NCBI GenBank assembly: GCA_023460315.1
Contig: JAEWQO010000027.1
Coordinates: 1-48,704 of the forward strand
Length of the DNA: 48,704 bases
DNA from: Actinomycetes bacterium
GTDB taxonomy: Bacteria; Actinomycetota; Coriobacteriia; Coriobacteriales; Eggerthellaceae
Direction of reading: 5' to 3'
How positions within the stretch are numbered: the stretch's first letter is position 1; the number at the start of each line of letters is the position of its first letter. Of the stretch, positions 25,134-34,143 are shown one piece after another. Under the pieces are notes generated by a model. It saw only the letters and a program-made list of their open reading frames with translations, was not told the origin of the DNA and did not search any database. The position numbers were made by a program, and so were the translations under genes.

Positions 25134-27275
25134 CTAATCGGTGCGACCGGTTGAGCCGGAACTCTTACGCGCGACCGTCTTGCCGGTCGATCCAGCTATC
25201 GAGCCCATGTCGGCCAAGGTGCCCTCGTCGTAGGCAAGCACGGACGCCAGAAGCTCTACGCCGAGCGGCGCACCGACAGCGGAACCGCCTCCGCCTTCCT
25301 CAACGACACAGGCCACAATATATTTGGGATCGTCATACGGCGCGTAGCAAGCGAACCAGGCAAAGTCGTCCTTGCCGGCGACCTCCGCCGTGCCGGTCTT
25401 GCAAGCAGCGTCGATGCCATGAGCGTTGAACAGCGTTGCGATTTCGGCGTTGTCGGTGGCCACTCCGTGCAGGGCATCCCGCATGAAATCCAGATTATCG
25501 GATGGGATGTCGGGCTCTGACACAACCTCTGCCTCAAAAGAGGCGACCACGTCACCCGTGGAATTCCTCACTTCCTTGAGCAAGTGCGGCTTCATGATCT
25601 TCCCCGTTGCGACGGCTCCGTAAGCAACGGCTATCTGAAGCGGCGTGGTCAGGACGTAGCCTTGGCCAATAACCATGTTGGTTGAGTCGCCGCCCTGCCA
25701 CTGGGCCGCTTCGGGAGTGTCGCGAAAGTACTCGGCTTTCCACTCGGGAGTGGGAACGCGGCCGACGGACTCTGCATCGAGGTCAATGCCCGTCGCCTCT
25801 CCGAACCGATACTTCTTGATTTCGTCCTGCATGGCAGTGGTGCTGATCGAGCCGGCTTCCCCGGCATCCCAAAACTGTTTGGCGATATCGTAGAACACGA
25901 CGTCGCAGGATTGCACGACACCACTGCGGAAGCCGAGAGTCCCGTGCCCGGAGTGCAGCCAGCACTTTTGGGGAGAACCCGTGTTCCACCCATCCCACGA
26001 GCCTGTGCAGACCCACGACTTCGTCGAATTGGCAAATCCGTAGTCAAGTGCGGCCAGGCCGGTGAATGCCTTGTACGTGGATGCGGCGGGATACTCGCCC
26101 CCGATGACGCGGTTAAAGAGCGGATTGTATGCGTCATCCGATTGATACACATCGTACACATCCTGCGAGATTCCCCCGATGAACTCCTCTGGAGAGAATG
26201 TCGGAAAACTTGACATGGCAACAATCCCGCCATCGCGCGCATCCATGATGACAGCCGCCGCACCCGTGCCCGTGCCCGAGCCGATGGCACCGTCTTCGGG
26301 CGCAACGAGCTCCGCAAGCGCCTTATCGCAGGCATACTGCACAGGCCCTTTGATGGTCAGATACACATCCGAGCCCTTCGTCGGCTGCGTCTCGCTCACC
26401 ACCTCACGGATATTGCCATCGGCATCAGCGATGACCTTTCTCTCGCCGTGGTCACCGGCAAGCAGATTGTCGTAGGTCTTCTCAATCCCGCTCTTGCCCA
26501 CCTCGTCATCGGACTCGACGTCTCGCCCCTCGGGAAACGTCTCATCGGAAACCGAGCCGGTATAGCCCAACACGTGCGCGGCAAGTGCGCCATACGGGTA
26601 CTCCCGCACGGTGCGGGTCTCCACCGTCACGCCAGAAAACGCGTCCGAATGCTCGGCAATGAAAGCTATGTCCCGCATGCGGGCGTCGCTCGCCACCACC
26701 CGTTGGCTCTGCGCGTGGGAAGTGGAATCCTGGATGCGTTGGCGGATCACATTGAAAGGAACCCCGAGCACCGTGGAGAGGCGCTGCACGACATCATGGT
26801 CATCAGCGACATCGGGATCGGCAAGAACGGTGAGTGAGGAGCGGTTACGCACGAGCGCACGGCCATCGGCGTCGCATATATAGCCGCGAGGAGCCGGTGT
26901 CTTGACCGTGGTGTAAACATTTGCCTCGGCTTCCTTCTCATATACGCTCGACGACATCACCTGCATGCTCCACAGCCTGGCCGCAAGAGAGCCGAACACG
27001 GCTGCCGTCAGAACGCCCATGGCAAGAAAACGTGACTTGAGGCCCTCGGCGGGATTCGCCGCAGGCTGGTGGGCCACCCCCGCCTTCCTGCCCCCCGACC
27101 CAGCTCGCGGTCCATTGCCGAGCGATGAGGACACTCCAACGGATTGGATGGAACTCACATTCTTCTTCACGCCGATGCTTGGCGTCTTCGTGCGGGCACG
27201 CACGGAAAAGATCACCGCTACGATAACGGCGGCGATCAAAAGCGCGACAACGGCGGCGATAATGGCTATCAGCAT
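25134..27275 (-). CDS. mrdA: Penicillin-binding protein 2 (elongasome transpeptidase)
   Basis: Class B PBP that cross-links peptidoglycan in the Rod complex. Of 713 residues, the pedestal/dimerisation domain follows LWSMQVMSSSVYEKEAEANV, and the transpeptidase domain has the three catalytic motifs: S399-T-Y-K402, S456-C-D458 and K626-T-G628. Unusually there are two hydrophobic N-terminal helices, residues 2-25 and about 81-103, joined by a basic glycine-rich linker. The usual membrane anchor is the second. The start is well supported: GAGGG overlaps the mreD stop and lies eight bases before the ATG. The C-terminus is short and threonine/serine-rich. Confidence 0.95.
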   Translation of the reverse strand: MLIAIIAAVVALLIAAVIVAVIFSVRARTKTPSIGVKKNVSSIQSVGVSSSLGNGPRAGSGGRKAGVAHQPAANPAEGLKSRFLAMGVLTAAVFGSLAARLWSMQVMSSSVYEKEAEANVYTTVKTPAPRGYICDADGRALVRNRSSLTVLADPDVADDHDVVQRLSTVLGVPFNVIRQRIQDSTSHAQSQRVVASDARMRDIAFIAEHSDAFSGVTVETRTVREYPYGALAAHVLGYTGSVSDETFPEGRDVESDDEVGKSGIEKTYDNLLAGDHGERKVIADADGNIREVVSETQPTKGSDVYLTIKGPVQYACDKALAELVAPEDGAIGSGTGTGAAAVIMDARDGGIVAMSSFPTFSPEEFIGGISQDVYDVYQSDDAYNPLFNRVIGGEYPAASTYKAFTGLAALDYGFANSTKSWVCTGSWDGWNTGSPQKCWLHSGHGTLGFRSGVVQSCDVVFYDIAKQFWDAGEAGSISTTAMQDEIKKYRFGEATGIDLDAESVGRVPTPEWKAEYFRDTPEAAQWQGGDSTNMVIGQGYVLTTPLQIAVAYGAVATGKIMKPHLLKEVRNSTGDVVASFEAEVVSEPDIPSDNLDFMRDALHGVATDNAEIATLFNAHGIDAACKTGTAEVAGKDDFAWFACYAPYDDPKYIVACVVEEGGGGSAVGAPLGVELLASVLAYDEGTLADMGSIAGSTGKTVARKSSGSTGRTD

Positions 27276-27286
27276 GACGACGGCCC

Positions 27287-27814
27287 TCAGCGCAACCGGG
27301 TAGTGCCAGGTTGCTGCTGCTGAGACGCGCTTGCAAAGGCACGGACCAGAAACGGATACATGATGAAGCCGATCACGCAGTCAAACAGGGTGCAGGGCAA
27401 TGCCCGGTGCACAAGCGCATCAAGCATGCTCACGTCCGTGCCCGTCGCAACGATGAGGACGGCATAGAGCGTCTCGACAGCCAAGGCCCCGACGGCGAAT
27501 ATGGCAAGCGGAATGAACGCGGTGTCGTTATCCAGGGCAGCAAACGTCCGTGAAGCGCAAAACGATGCGAGCACAAGCAGAAATGACATTGCGCCGAGAG
27601 GGCCTCCGGCGAGCAGGTCAAACGAAAGGCCGAGAACGAAGGGAAGCACGGGACTCGCGTTCTGCGGACGGAGAATCGCCGCGATGAGCACATAGGCCAC
27701 GATGAAGTTGGGCATCGACGAGAACAGGGCGATGTTCGGAGCCACGATGATCTGGAGGAGCAGCGCGACGACCGCGCCGACAAAAGTGACGATTCCCGCA
27801 CGTGTCACCGTCAT
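27287..27814 (-). CDS. mreD: Rod shape-determining protein MreD
   Basis: A small integral membrane protein of the elongasome, 175 residues with about five helices. IVAPNIALFSSMPNFIVAYV and FVLGLSFDLLAGGPLGAMSF match the conserved parts of the family. It probably links MreC to PBP2/RodA. Its ATG overlaps the mreC stop by four bases. Confidence 0.92.
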   Translation of the reverse strand: MTVTRAGIVTFVGAVVALLLQIIVAPNIALFSSMPNFIVAYVLIAAILRPQNASPVLPFVLGLSFDLLAGGPLGAMSFLLVLASFCASRTFAALDNDTAFIPLAIFAVGALAVETLYAVLIVATGTDVSMLDALVHRALPCTLFDCVIGFIMYPFLVRAFASASQQQQPGTTRLR

Positions 27815-28695
27815 GAGTCGCTCCCCTCCTCGCTGTCCTCCGAGTCGCTCGAACCGTCCGAGCCGACGCTCTTGACGACGAACACTTCCTCAAGCGAACT
27901 CGCCTTGTCGTTCGGCGAGACGACAATGCGTCGCGCCGCTTGGCCCTGTTTTGCATCGACCTTGACCACTGTACCAATGATCAGGCCTTTCGCATAGCTG
28001 CCTCCCGTGCCGGACGTCACGACGACATCTCCTTGCACGACATCCACGTCCACATCGACATCCTCGAGATACAGGAGGCCATCGAGCGACCCCCTCACCA
28101 CGCCCTCGGCGCGGCTCGATTGCACAAGTGCAGCGGCGCCGCTGTTGGGATCGGTGAGCAGTCTGACGGTTGCCCGATGATCGGTGACGCTCACCACCTG
28201 CCCAATGACGCCCGACGATCCCATGACGGTCATGCCGCTGCCGATCCCATCAGACTCTCCCACGTCAAGGTCAATCGTCTGGTTCCACGCCTGGATGTTG
28301 CGTCCGACGACGCGGGCAGCCACCCCGTCAAGATCATAAAGCTGCTTCATGTCGAGCAGGCCTTGGAGACGCTCGGCCTCCTGTTTGTATTCGTCGGCCT
28401 GGGAAAGCAGTTCCCTCAGCTCGGCGTTGCTCTCCCTAAGGCTGGACAGCGTGTCTCCATCGGCAGTCAGGTCCGACGTCGCATCGCCCGCCGATTCGGT
28501 AGCAGACCCAACCGCCGCGCTGGCAAATTTGAACGGGGCAAATACACCGGAAACGGCCGCTTGAACCGAATGGAGGGTGCCGTCCTCCCCTTCGCGCGCA
28601 TACAGCGTCATGAGGATGAGCGACACGGCGAGAAAAACCACGAACAGAATCCGGCGAATCTGAGCCGAACCGGTGTTTTGAAAGTTAAGAGCCAT
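27811..28695 (-). CDS. mreC: Rod shape-determining protein MreC
   Basis: A bitopic elongasome protein of 294 residues. One helix near residues 11-28 anchors it; a coiled coil follows (about 70-118, LRESNAELRELLSQADEYKQ), then the beta-rich domain (VVGRNIQAWNQTIDLDVGES, VVTSGTGGSYAKGLIIGTVV). The last 15 residues are almost all serine, aspartate and glutamate. MreC oligomers are thought to activate PBP2. The gene starts 17 bases after mreB. Confidence 0.94.
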   Translation of the reverse strand: MALNFQNTGSAQIRRILFVVFLAVSLILMTLYAREGEDGTLHSVQAAVSGVFAPFKFASAAVGSATESAGDATSDLTADGDTLSSLRESNAELRELLSQADEYKQEAERLQGLLDMKQLYDLDGVAARVVGRNIQAWNQTIDLDVGESDGIGSGMTVMGSSGVIGQVVSVTDHRATVRLLTDPNSGAAALVQSSRAEGVVRGSLDGLLYLEDVDVDVDVVQGDVVVTSGTGGSYAKGLIIGTVVKVDAKQGQAARRIVVSPNDKASSLEEVFVVKSVGSDGSSDSEDSEEGSDS

Positions 28696-28712
28696 AAAAC
28701 GAATACGTCACC

Positions 28713-29768
28713 TTACTTGGAGCGCATGAGCGTCTGCTTGAGCGCCGTCGGTGTCTCGAGCACCTTCAGACACCCGACAACGACATTGGTCAATGCGGTC
28801 TCACTCACCCAAACGGGTATTTCAAGCTTGTCCGTCAGATAGCGGTCGAGTCCTGAAAGAAGGCCGCCGCCGCCCGTGAGCAAAATGCCATTCTGGATGA
28901 TGTCGGAGGCAAGATCGGGGTTGGTCTTCTTGAACGTCTCCTTGATGTGCACGACCATCTCCTCGATAGGAGCCTGAAGGGCAGCCCTGACGTCTTCTGA
29001 CTGAATGGTGACCTCCTTCGGCTGCTCGGTGATGACATCCTGCCCCGATATGATCATGTCCCGCTCACGTCCGTCTTCGAACGGAAGGATCGAACCTATC
29101 TTGATCTTGATGACCTCGGCGGTGCGTTCCCCGATCTTGATGCCGAGGAGATCTCTCAGATGCATGGCGATAGCCTCGTCCATCCGATTGCCGGCAAGGC
29201 GAAGCGAGGATGACGTCACGATGCCGCCCAACGATATGACAGCCACCTCGGTGGTGCCACCGCCGATGTCGACGACCATGGACCCGGTGGGCTCGGTAAC
29301 GGGCAAGTCGGCACCCATGGCGGCAGCCATGGGCTCCTCAATGAGATAGGCTTGGCGGGCGCCCGCCTGGATGGCCGCCTCAAACACCGCGCGCTTTTCA
29401 ACCGACGTCGCGCCGCAGGGAATGCAGATCACGATACGCGGCTTCGCCTGCCAAGGATACTTGCGAACCGACGCCTTGTTGATGAAAGCCGACAGCATGG
29501 CTTCAGTCACGTCATAATCAGCGATGACCCCATCACGCAGCGGATGCTCCGCAGAAAAGGCATCCGGCGTGTGATTGATCATATTTTTGGCCTCGTGGCC
29601 GACGGCAAGCACACGATGGGTGCTTTTCTCGATAGCGACGACAGAAGGCTCGTTGATGACGATGCCTTCCCCTTTAAGGGCGACCAGCGTATTTGCAGTT
29701 CCGAGGTCGATGGCCATGTCCGTGGACATCTGGCCCGTCAGACCCGAAAGCACATCTAAAAACGACAT
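28713..29768 (-). CDS. mreB: Rod shape-determining protein MreB
   Basis: The actin-like cytoskeletal ATPase that positions the elongasome, 351 residues. Phosphate-1 motif MAIDLGTANTLV, phosphate-2 MVVDIGGGTTEVAVISLGG and adenosine motif NGILLTGGGGLLSGL are all present. A short extra N-terminus (MSFLDVLSGLTGQM) precedes the actin fold and could be the amphipathic membrane-binding segment. It is first in the operon; GAGGGG lies upstream of the ATG. Confidence 0.97.
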   Translation of the reverse strand: MSFLDVLSGLTGQMSTDMAIDLGTANTLVALKGEGIVINEPSVVAIEKSTHRVLAVGHEAKNMINHTPDAFSAEHPLRDGVIADYDVTEAMLSAFINKASVRKYPWQAKPRIVICIPCGATSVEKRAVFEAAIQAGARQAYLIEEPMAAAMGADLPVTEPTGSMVVDIGGGTTEVAVISLGGIVTSSSLRLAGNRMDEAIAMHLRDLLGIKIGERTAEVIKIKIGSILPFEDGRERDMIISGQDVITEQPKEVTIQSEDVRAALQAPIEEMVVHIKETFKKTNPDLASDIIQNGILLTGGGGLLSGLDRYLTDKLEIPVWVSETALTNVVVGCLKVLETPTALKQTLMRSK

Positions 29769-29892
29769 AAAGGCAAACCCCTCGAATCTCGATTCATGTA
29801 AAATCGAATTCTAACACAGGGCCTTACCACCTGCCGAAAATCCACGAGGGACACAACTGCCAGCCAGGAAGCCCGAAAACCACCAAGCCAAC

Positions 29893-31182
29893 TCAGTGCA
29901 CGCTGCAGGAAAGACAGGGATCATAGGCCCGGACCAGCTTCTCGATCTCCAACTGTGCCTCGGCCTCACCCGCACCGCCAGCGACGATGACTTCCGCCAA
30001 AACGCGCATGTCAGCCTCGAGATTGGCGATGTTCTGCGCCGTCGGGGTGATGATGGAAGCGCGCATCACCCGGCCCTCGTCATCGAGCTCAAGCTCATGG
30101 AACAGGGCACCCCGCGGCGCTTCCGTGAAGCCCACGCCGCGCCCGGCGCGCACTTCGAAGGACAGGGGAATGCTCGTGCCTTCGAATTCGTCATTGGCCA
30201 AGCGCCGACACAGCTCGGAGCAGCGATCGAGGGCATCGACCAATTCGACAGCCTGGGCAACGTTGTTCATGAAGGGATTGCGCTCGGGAGGACGCAGGCC
30301 CGCTTTCGCAGCCGCGACCTTCGCCTCTCGGCTCAGATTCTGCCAGGAGGCGTTGATGCGGGCGAGCGCGCCGGTGAAAAACGGTTTTCCGGTCGACCGG
30401 ACACGCGAGAACAGCGCAGCCGAATGAGGCACGGCATATTCCTCGATGACGTCGTCCACCGCCCCACAGTCAAAGGAGAGCCCTGCACCCAGCAACCGAG
30501 CCGTACGGGAACCCACCACTGCATAGCGATCGGGCGCCACCATGGCCAGCATGTCCCCCTCGGTCTCCATATCCGGCACGTCGAACGAATGGAACAGGTC
30601 CACGGTGGCGGCGGCGAAGTCTCGCATGGCGTCAAGCTTGTCGGCAAGCTCCCGGTACCCGTCCGCCGCAATCTCATGGGTGAACCCGCCGACGACTGCC
30701 GTTATCGGGTGGATGCTCCGCCCACCGACCTGCGTGCACAGATCGTTCCCCAAGGCCTTGATGCCAAGGGCCTGCCTGAACAGTTCGGGATTCTCGTCCG
30801 CCAACGGAAACACGCTCTTATGCCCGATGAAGTCCGGTGCAGCAAACACAAACAGGTGGGATGCGTGATTTTGGAGATACGAACCATACACGAGAAGTTC
30901 ACGCAACGCGTTCGTTCGATCGGTCACCTGCACGCCGAAAATCTGCTCGATCGCCAAAAGGTCGGTCACCACATGGCTTGCCGAGCAGATGCCGCAGATG
31001 CGGGAGGCAATATAGGGAACCTCCTCATAGCGGCGGCCACGCACCATGCTCTCGAAAAGACGCGCTGGCTCGACCACATTCATCTCTACGGTCTCGACAA
31101 CCCCATCCTCGATGACCACATGCACGTTGCCATGGCCTTCGACACGGGCAATATGGTCAACCTTGATTGCGGTTCTCGTCAT
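29893..31182 (-). CDS. hydA: Group 3b-like [NiFe] hydrogenase large subunit without C-terminal peptide
   Basis: Catalytic alpha subunit of a soluble NAD(P)-linked hydrogenase (sulfhydrogenase type). 429 residues with L1 motif RICGICSASH (C63, C66, H70) and L2 motif DPCLSCSVH (C423, C426, H429). The stop codon follows H429 directly. Most [NiFe] large subunits carry a peptide beyond this histidine that a specific protease removes after Ni insertion; here there is nothing to remove, while the group 1 subunit at 3796-5442 has 20 residues. It is last in a beta-gamma-delta-alpha operon, ten bases after hydD. Confidence 0.93.
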   Translation of the reverse strand: MTRTAIKVDHIARVEGHGNVHVVIEDGVVETVEMNVVEPARLFESMVRGRRYEEVPYIASRICGICSASHVVTDLLAIEQIFGVQVTDRTNALRELLVYGSYLQNHASHLFVFAAPDFIGHKSVFPLADENPELFRQALGIKALGNDLCTQVGGRSIHPITAVVGGFTHEIAADGYRELADKLDAMRDFAAATVDLFHSFDVPDMETEGDMLAMVAPDRYAVVGSRTARLLGAGLSFDCGAVDDVIEEYAVPHSAALFSRVRSTGKPFFTGALARINASWQNLSREAKVAAAKAGLRPPERNPFMNNVAQAVELVDALDRCSELCRRLANDEFEGTSIPLSFEVRAGRGVGFTEAPRGALFHELELDDEGRVMRASIITPTAQNIANLEADMRVLAEVIVAGGAGEAEAQLEIEKLVRAYDPCLSCSVH

Positions 31183-31192
31183 AACGCACCCC

Positions 31193-31978
31193 TCACTCGC
31201 TGCCGCGAAGGGCAGGATTCACCTGATTGAACATCTCGAGCGCCTGATCGAAGTCCTCGACGGGGACCCCGGATGCCCGGCACGCCTCGCGGGCCGCGTC
31301 AAGGTTGGCATCGGGAGAGAGTCCACGACAGCCATTGCAGGGACGACCCAAGCTCACGCAGCGGGCGCCGCACCCCGCCCGGGTCACCAGTCCGAGGCAG
31401 AGGGTGCCTTGGCCATAGAAGCAACTCGTCTCATTGCATTTGCATTCCCCGCACATCGTCTTTGTGGACAGCACCTTGTTCGATCCATACAATGCCCTCT
31501 GAAGCACGTCGATGAGTCCTAGCGAGTCAACGGGACAGCAATACACCTCGTAGTCAACATCGACAACCGCGCTCACCGGCCGCGGAGAGATCATCTCTCC
31601 GCAGGCAGTCGGCGTGCAGCCGTACACGTCGTCCGACCGGCCAGAAAACTCAGAGGACGCCATGCCGGGTATGCCCGCCGTCGTGGCGCACGCACCAATG
31701 GCGATCAACGTCTTGGCTCGAGAACGGAGAAAGCGCAAGGTCCTTTCCGCCTCCTCCGTGGTGACCGCGCCTTCGACGAGGGCGATGTCAAACTCTTCGG
31801 GCAAGGGATCGGACGAGGCCAACTGCCAATAGCTCAGATCAATTTGGCCCAGAACGTCCATGAGGTGCGACTCGACGTTAGTGATCTGCAGCTGGCAGCC
31901 AAAACAGCTTGTCAGTCCCATGATCACCACGCGTGGCAACAAGGGCTTGCCGGATGAGTCAACGCGATAGGCTCCCAT
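31193..31978 (-). CDS. hydD: Group 3b-like hydrogenase small subunit (delta)
   Basis: The electron-transfer subunit next to the Ni-Fe site, 261 residues, of the NADH:ubiquinone oxidoreductase 20-kDa family. TSCFGCQLQITN has the first two proximal-cluster cysteines; IGACATTAG and CPVDS follow. The C-terminal part has extra cysteines (MCGECKCNETSCFYG, CLGLVTRAGCGARC, CNGCRG) for further clusters. There is no Tat signal, so the enzyme is cytoplasmic. The ATG lies one base past the hydG stop; a much longer frame upstream overlaps hydG and is rejected. Confidence 0.93.
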   Translation of the reverse strand: MGAYRVDSSGKPLLPRVVIMGLTSCFGCQLQITNVESHLMDVLGQIDLSYWQLASSDPLPEEFDIALVEGAVTTEEAERTLRFLRSRAKTLIAIGACATTAGIPGMASSEFSGRSDDVYGCTPTACGEMISPRPVSAVVDVDYEVYCCPVDSLGLIDVLQRALYGSNKVLSTKTMCGECKCNETSCFYGQGTLCLGLVTRAGCGARCVSLGRPCNGCRGLSPDANLDAAREACRASGVPVEDFDQALEMFNQVNPALRGSE

Positions 31979-31979
31979 G

Positions 31980-32891
31980 CTACATCGACCCCTGAATGTT
32001 CTTTGCTTCCCAGTAATTGAATACCGGCCCGTCGATGCAGACATACTGATGCCCGATCTGACAGTGGCCGCACTTGCCCATGCCACACTTCATGTGCCGC
32101 TCGAAACTCACGTAGATGCGATCGTAGCTGATGCCCTTCTTGCGCATCTCGTCGATGACGAACCGGTACATGACCGGGGGGCCGCATAAGGCGCCAAACG
32201 TGTTGTCCGCATCGATTTCGATACGCTCGAAGGGTTTCGTGACCAGGCCGACCTCGCCATCCCAGGTGGCATCAGGATGGTCGACGGTCAGGTACAGGTC
32301 AAAATCCTTGCGATGCCGCCACATCTCGAACTGATCGCGAAACATGACCTCGGAGGGATTCCTCGACCCATAGATGATGGTGACCTTCCCGAATTCACTG
32401 CGCTCGTCGTGTATGTCATTGATGAGAGACCGCAGAGGAGCGATGCCAAGACCGCCCGCGACGAGCAGGATGTCGTGGCCCTTCATGGCCTCAAAGGGGA
32501 AGCCCCGGCCGAAAGGACCGCGCAGGCCGACGATGTCGCCGCATTGCAGGTCATGCAATGCGCTGGTCAGCTTTCCGGCACGTCGAACGGTCAGTTCGAT
32601 GAATCCGCGCTTGGACGGTGAGCTGGAAATGGAAATGGGAGCCTCTCCCACCCCGAAGATAGACAACTCGACAAACTGGCCGGGCTCGTGGCGAAACGCC
32701 TCCCGAATGCGCTCATCGATCAGGCGGAACTCGAACAGTTTCTCGGTGGCGGTAAGGTCGGTGATCGACGTGATGCGGGCCGGCCAGGGCCGATAGGGAT
32801 TCGCTGCCATCATGTCGGTGCCCGAAAGAGGCGCAGGTTCGTCGGCCAACGGCCTGACGCTGATGGTTGAGGGAGTGAGGCTATTCGGCAT
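31980..32891 (-). CDS. hydG: Hydrogenase flavin/NAD(P) subunit (gamma)
   Basis: The diaphorase subunit, 303 residues. An FAD-binding barrel (EPGQFVELSIFGVGEAPISI) precedes an NAD(P)-binding domain (ILLVAGGLGIAPLRSLI, IIYGSRNPSEVMF, GALCGPPVMY), and a C-terminal [2Fe-2S] motif CGMGKCGHCQIGHQYVC as in dihydroorotate dehydrogenase PyrK-like electron-transfer proteins. It carries electrons between NAD(P)H and the hydrogenase core. The start has AAGGGGG upstream and overlaps hydB by eleven bases. Confidence 0.93.
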   Translation of the reverse strand: MPNSLTPSTISVRPLADEPAPLSGTDMMAANPYRPWPARITSITDLTATEKLFEFRLIDERIREAFRHEPGQFVELSIFGVGEAPISISSSPSKRGFIELTVRRAGKLTSALHDLQCGDIVGLRGPFGRGFPFEAMKGHDILLVAGGLGIAPLRSLINDIHDERSEFGKVTIIYGSRNPSEVMFRDQFEMWRHRKDFDLYLTVDHPDATWDGEVGLVTKPFERIEIDADNTFGALCGPPVMYRFVIDEMRKKGISYDRIYVSFERHMKCGMGKCGHCQIGHQYVCIDGPVFNYWEAKNIQGSM

Positions 32892-33921
32892 CTTCGGCCC
32901 CCTTCTTTTCGAAGAACTTCAAAACTTCGATTGGGTTGATGTTGGCTTTGCATGCCTCGACGCACCGGCCGCACCCGACGCAGAGCATGCGGTCGTGGTT
33001 TGCGAGGAAACCGTTGAGCTTGTGATACATGCGATGGCGAACGCGCCCACGGCCGTCTTCGCGGAAGTTGTGGCCGCCGGCGACGAGAGCGAACTGGGGC
33101 GACGTGCAGGAATCCCACACGCGCTCGCGTCGGCCCGTCACGCCATCGGGATCGAGCGTGTCTTGGATGTCGAAGCAGAAGCAGGTCGGGCACACGGCGG
33201 AGCAGGCCGTGCACGAGAGGCATCGCCCGCCCAGCTCATCCCAGAAGGGATCCTTGTGGAACGCATCCATCAGCATGGCGACATCCTGGATGTCGGGAAT
33301 CTCGTCGTTGAACGATTCTTGCCGGCGACGGGTAGCGTGGCGAAACTGGATGCGGTCCTCATCGGTTGCGACGCGCGGGTTGCATGATGCCTCAAGGATG
33401 TTCGCAGCCTCGACACTCGAGATGCTGACAAGGTAGGTGCCGTTGCCGATGTCCTGCAGAAAGAGGTCGTAGCCAAAACGGGCCTCGTCGCTGCTCCACA
33501 GATGGCAGAAGCAAGATGCGGTTGGCATGCAGCTGACGCCGACGATGAGCGTGGCATCGCGCCGCGCCACATAATAGGGATCTGGATAACGGCCGTCCTT
33601 GAATACCAGATCAAGCCTGTTGAGCGCATTGATGTCGCAGGCGTGTGCGCCGAACACGACACGCGGAACGATCTCGGCAACGAAATCGGTCACGCTGTCG
33701 GCACGTGCATCGAATGAAAACAATGTTTCCGTGGACGGCAGGAAATACTTTTTGAGCGAAGAGACGGTCGTTTCATACGAAAGGTCGATGTCGTCAGAAG
33801 ACTCGATCACCTCAAACACATGGCTCTGGCCACGCTTGACCGGAGCAACCACCTCATAAGCCTCCATGAACGCCGCCGCCAACGAGGGAAGCTCAGTTGC
33901 ATCGATGACCCGATAGAGCAT
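32881..33921 (-). CDS. hydB: Hydrogenase Fe-S subunit (beta)
   Basis: A ferredoxin-like subunit of 346 residues. The N-terminal two thirds is the domain shared with anaerobic sulfite reductase subunit A and sulfhydrogenase beta subunits. It ends with two [4Fe-4S] motifs: C234, C237, C240, C244 and C314, C317, C320, C324. Extra cysteines (GVSCMPTASCFC) lie near residue 130. It is first in the hydB-hydG-hydD-hydA operon, the same order as in Pyrococcus-type group 3b enzymes. AAAAGGA precedes the ATG. Confidence 0.92.
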   Translation of the reverse strand: MLYRVIDATELPSLAAAFMEAYEVVAPVKRGQSHVFEVIESSDDIDLSYETTVSSLKKYFLPSTETLFSFDARADSVTDFVAEIVPRVVFGAHACDINALNRLDLVFKDGRYPDPYYVARRDATLIVGVSCMPTASCFCHLWSSDEARFGYDLFLQDIGNGTYLVSISSVEAANILEASCNPRVATDEDRIQFRHATRRRQESFNDEIPDIQDVAMLMDAFHKDPFWDELGGRCLSCTACSAVCPTCFCFDIQDTLDPDGVTGRRERVWDSCTSPQFALVAGGHNFREDGRGRVRHRMYHKLNGFLANHDRMLCVGCGRCVEACKANINPIEVLKFFEKKGAEDAE

Positions 33922-34015
33922 GCTCGCATCCTTTTCTCGTCATAGATCTCGTCCTGCTGCGGGCACGACCGGCCCCTTCCGAGCCGTGGAACCGCCGATA
34001 CGCCAAAATGCCAAG

Positions 34016-34116
34016 AAGGACCCTGACACCGACGCATGCCCACCGGCAATGCCTTGCGCATGGCGAGGAGCATGCAAGGCAAAACAGCGGAGCAAGGGAT
34101 CAGTGCCAGGGTCCTT
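34016..34116. other. Nested quasi-palindrome between ndk and hydB
   Basis: Outer arms AAGGACCCTGACAC (34016-34029) and GTGCCAGGGTCCTT (34103-34116) pair at 13 of 14 positions. Inside them GCCTTGC (34051-34057) pairs with GCAAGGC (34074-34080). The two halves also share scattered bases when one is reverse-complemented. It lies in the 220-base gap upstream of hydB. Confidence 0.65.
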
Positions 34117-34143
34117 CGCAGCATCGGCTCTTTCCGGGGACCG

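Noticed and set aside
29896..31230. A 444-codon plus-strand open frame
   Set aside because: It is the mirror of hydA; the L1 and L2 hydrogenase motifs are on the minus strand.
31979..32086. N-terminal extension of HydD by 36 codons
   Set aside because: It overlaps the conserved [2Fe-2S] end of hydG, and an ATG one base after the hydG stop fits the family start.
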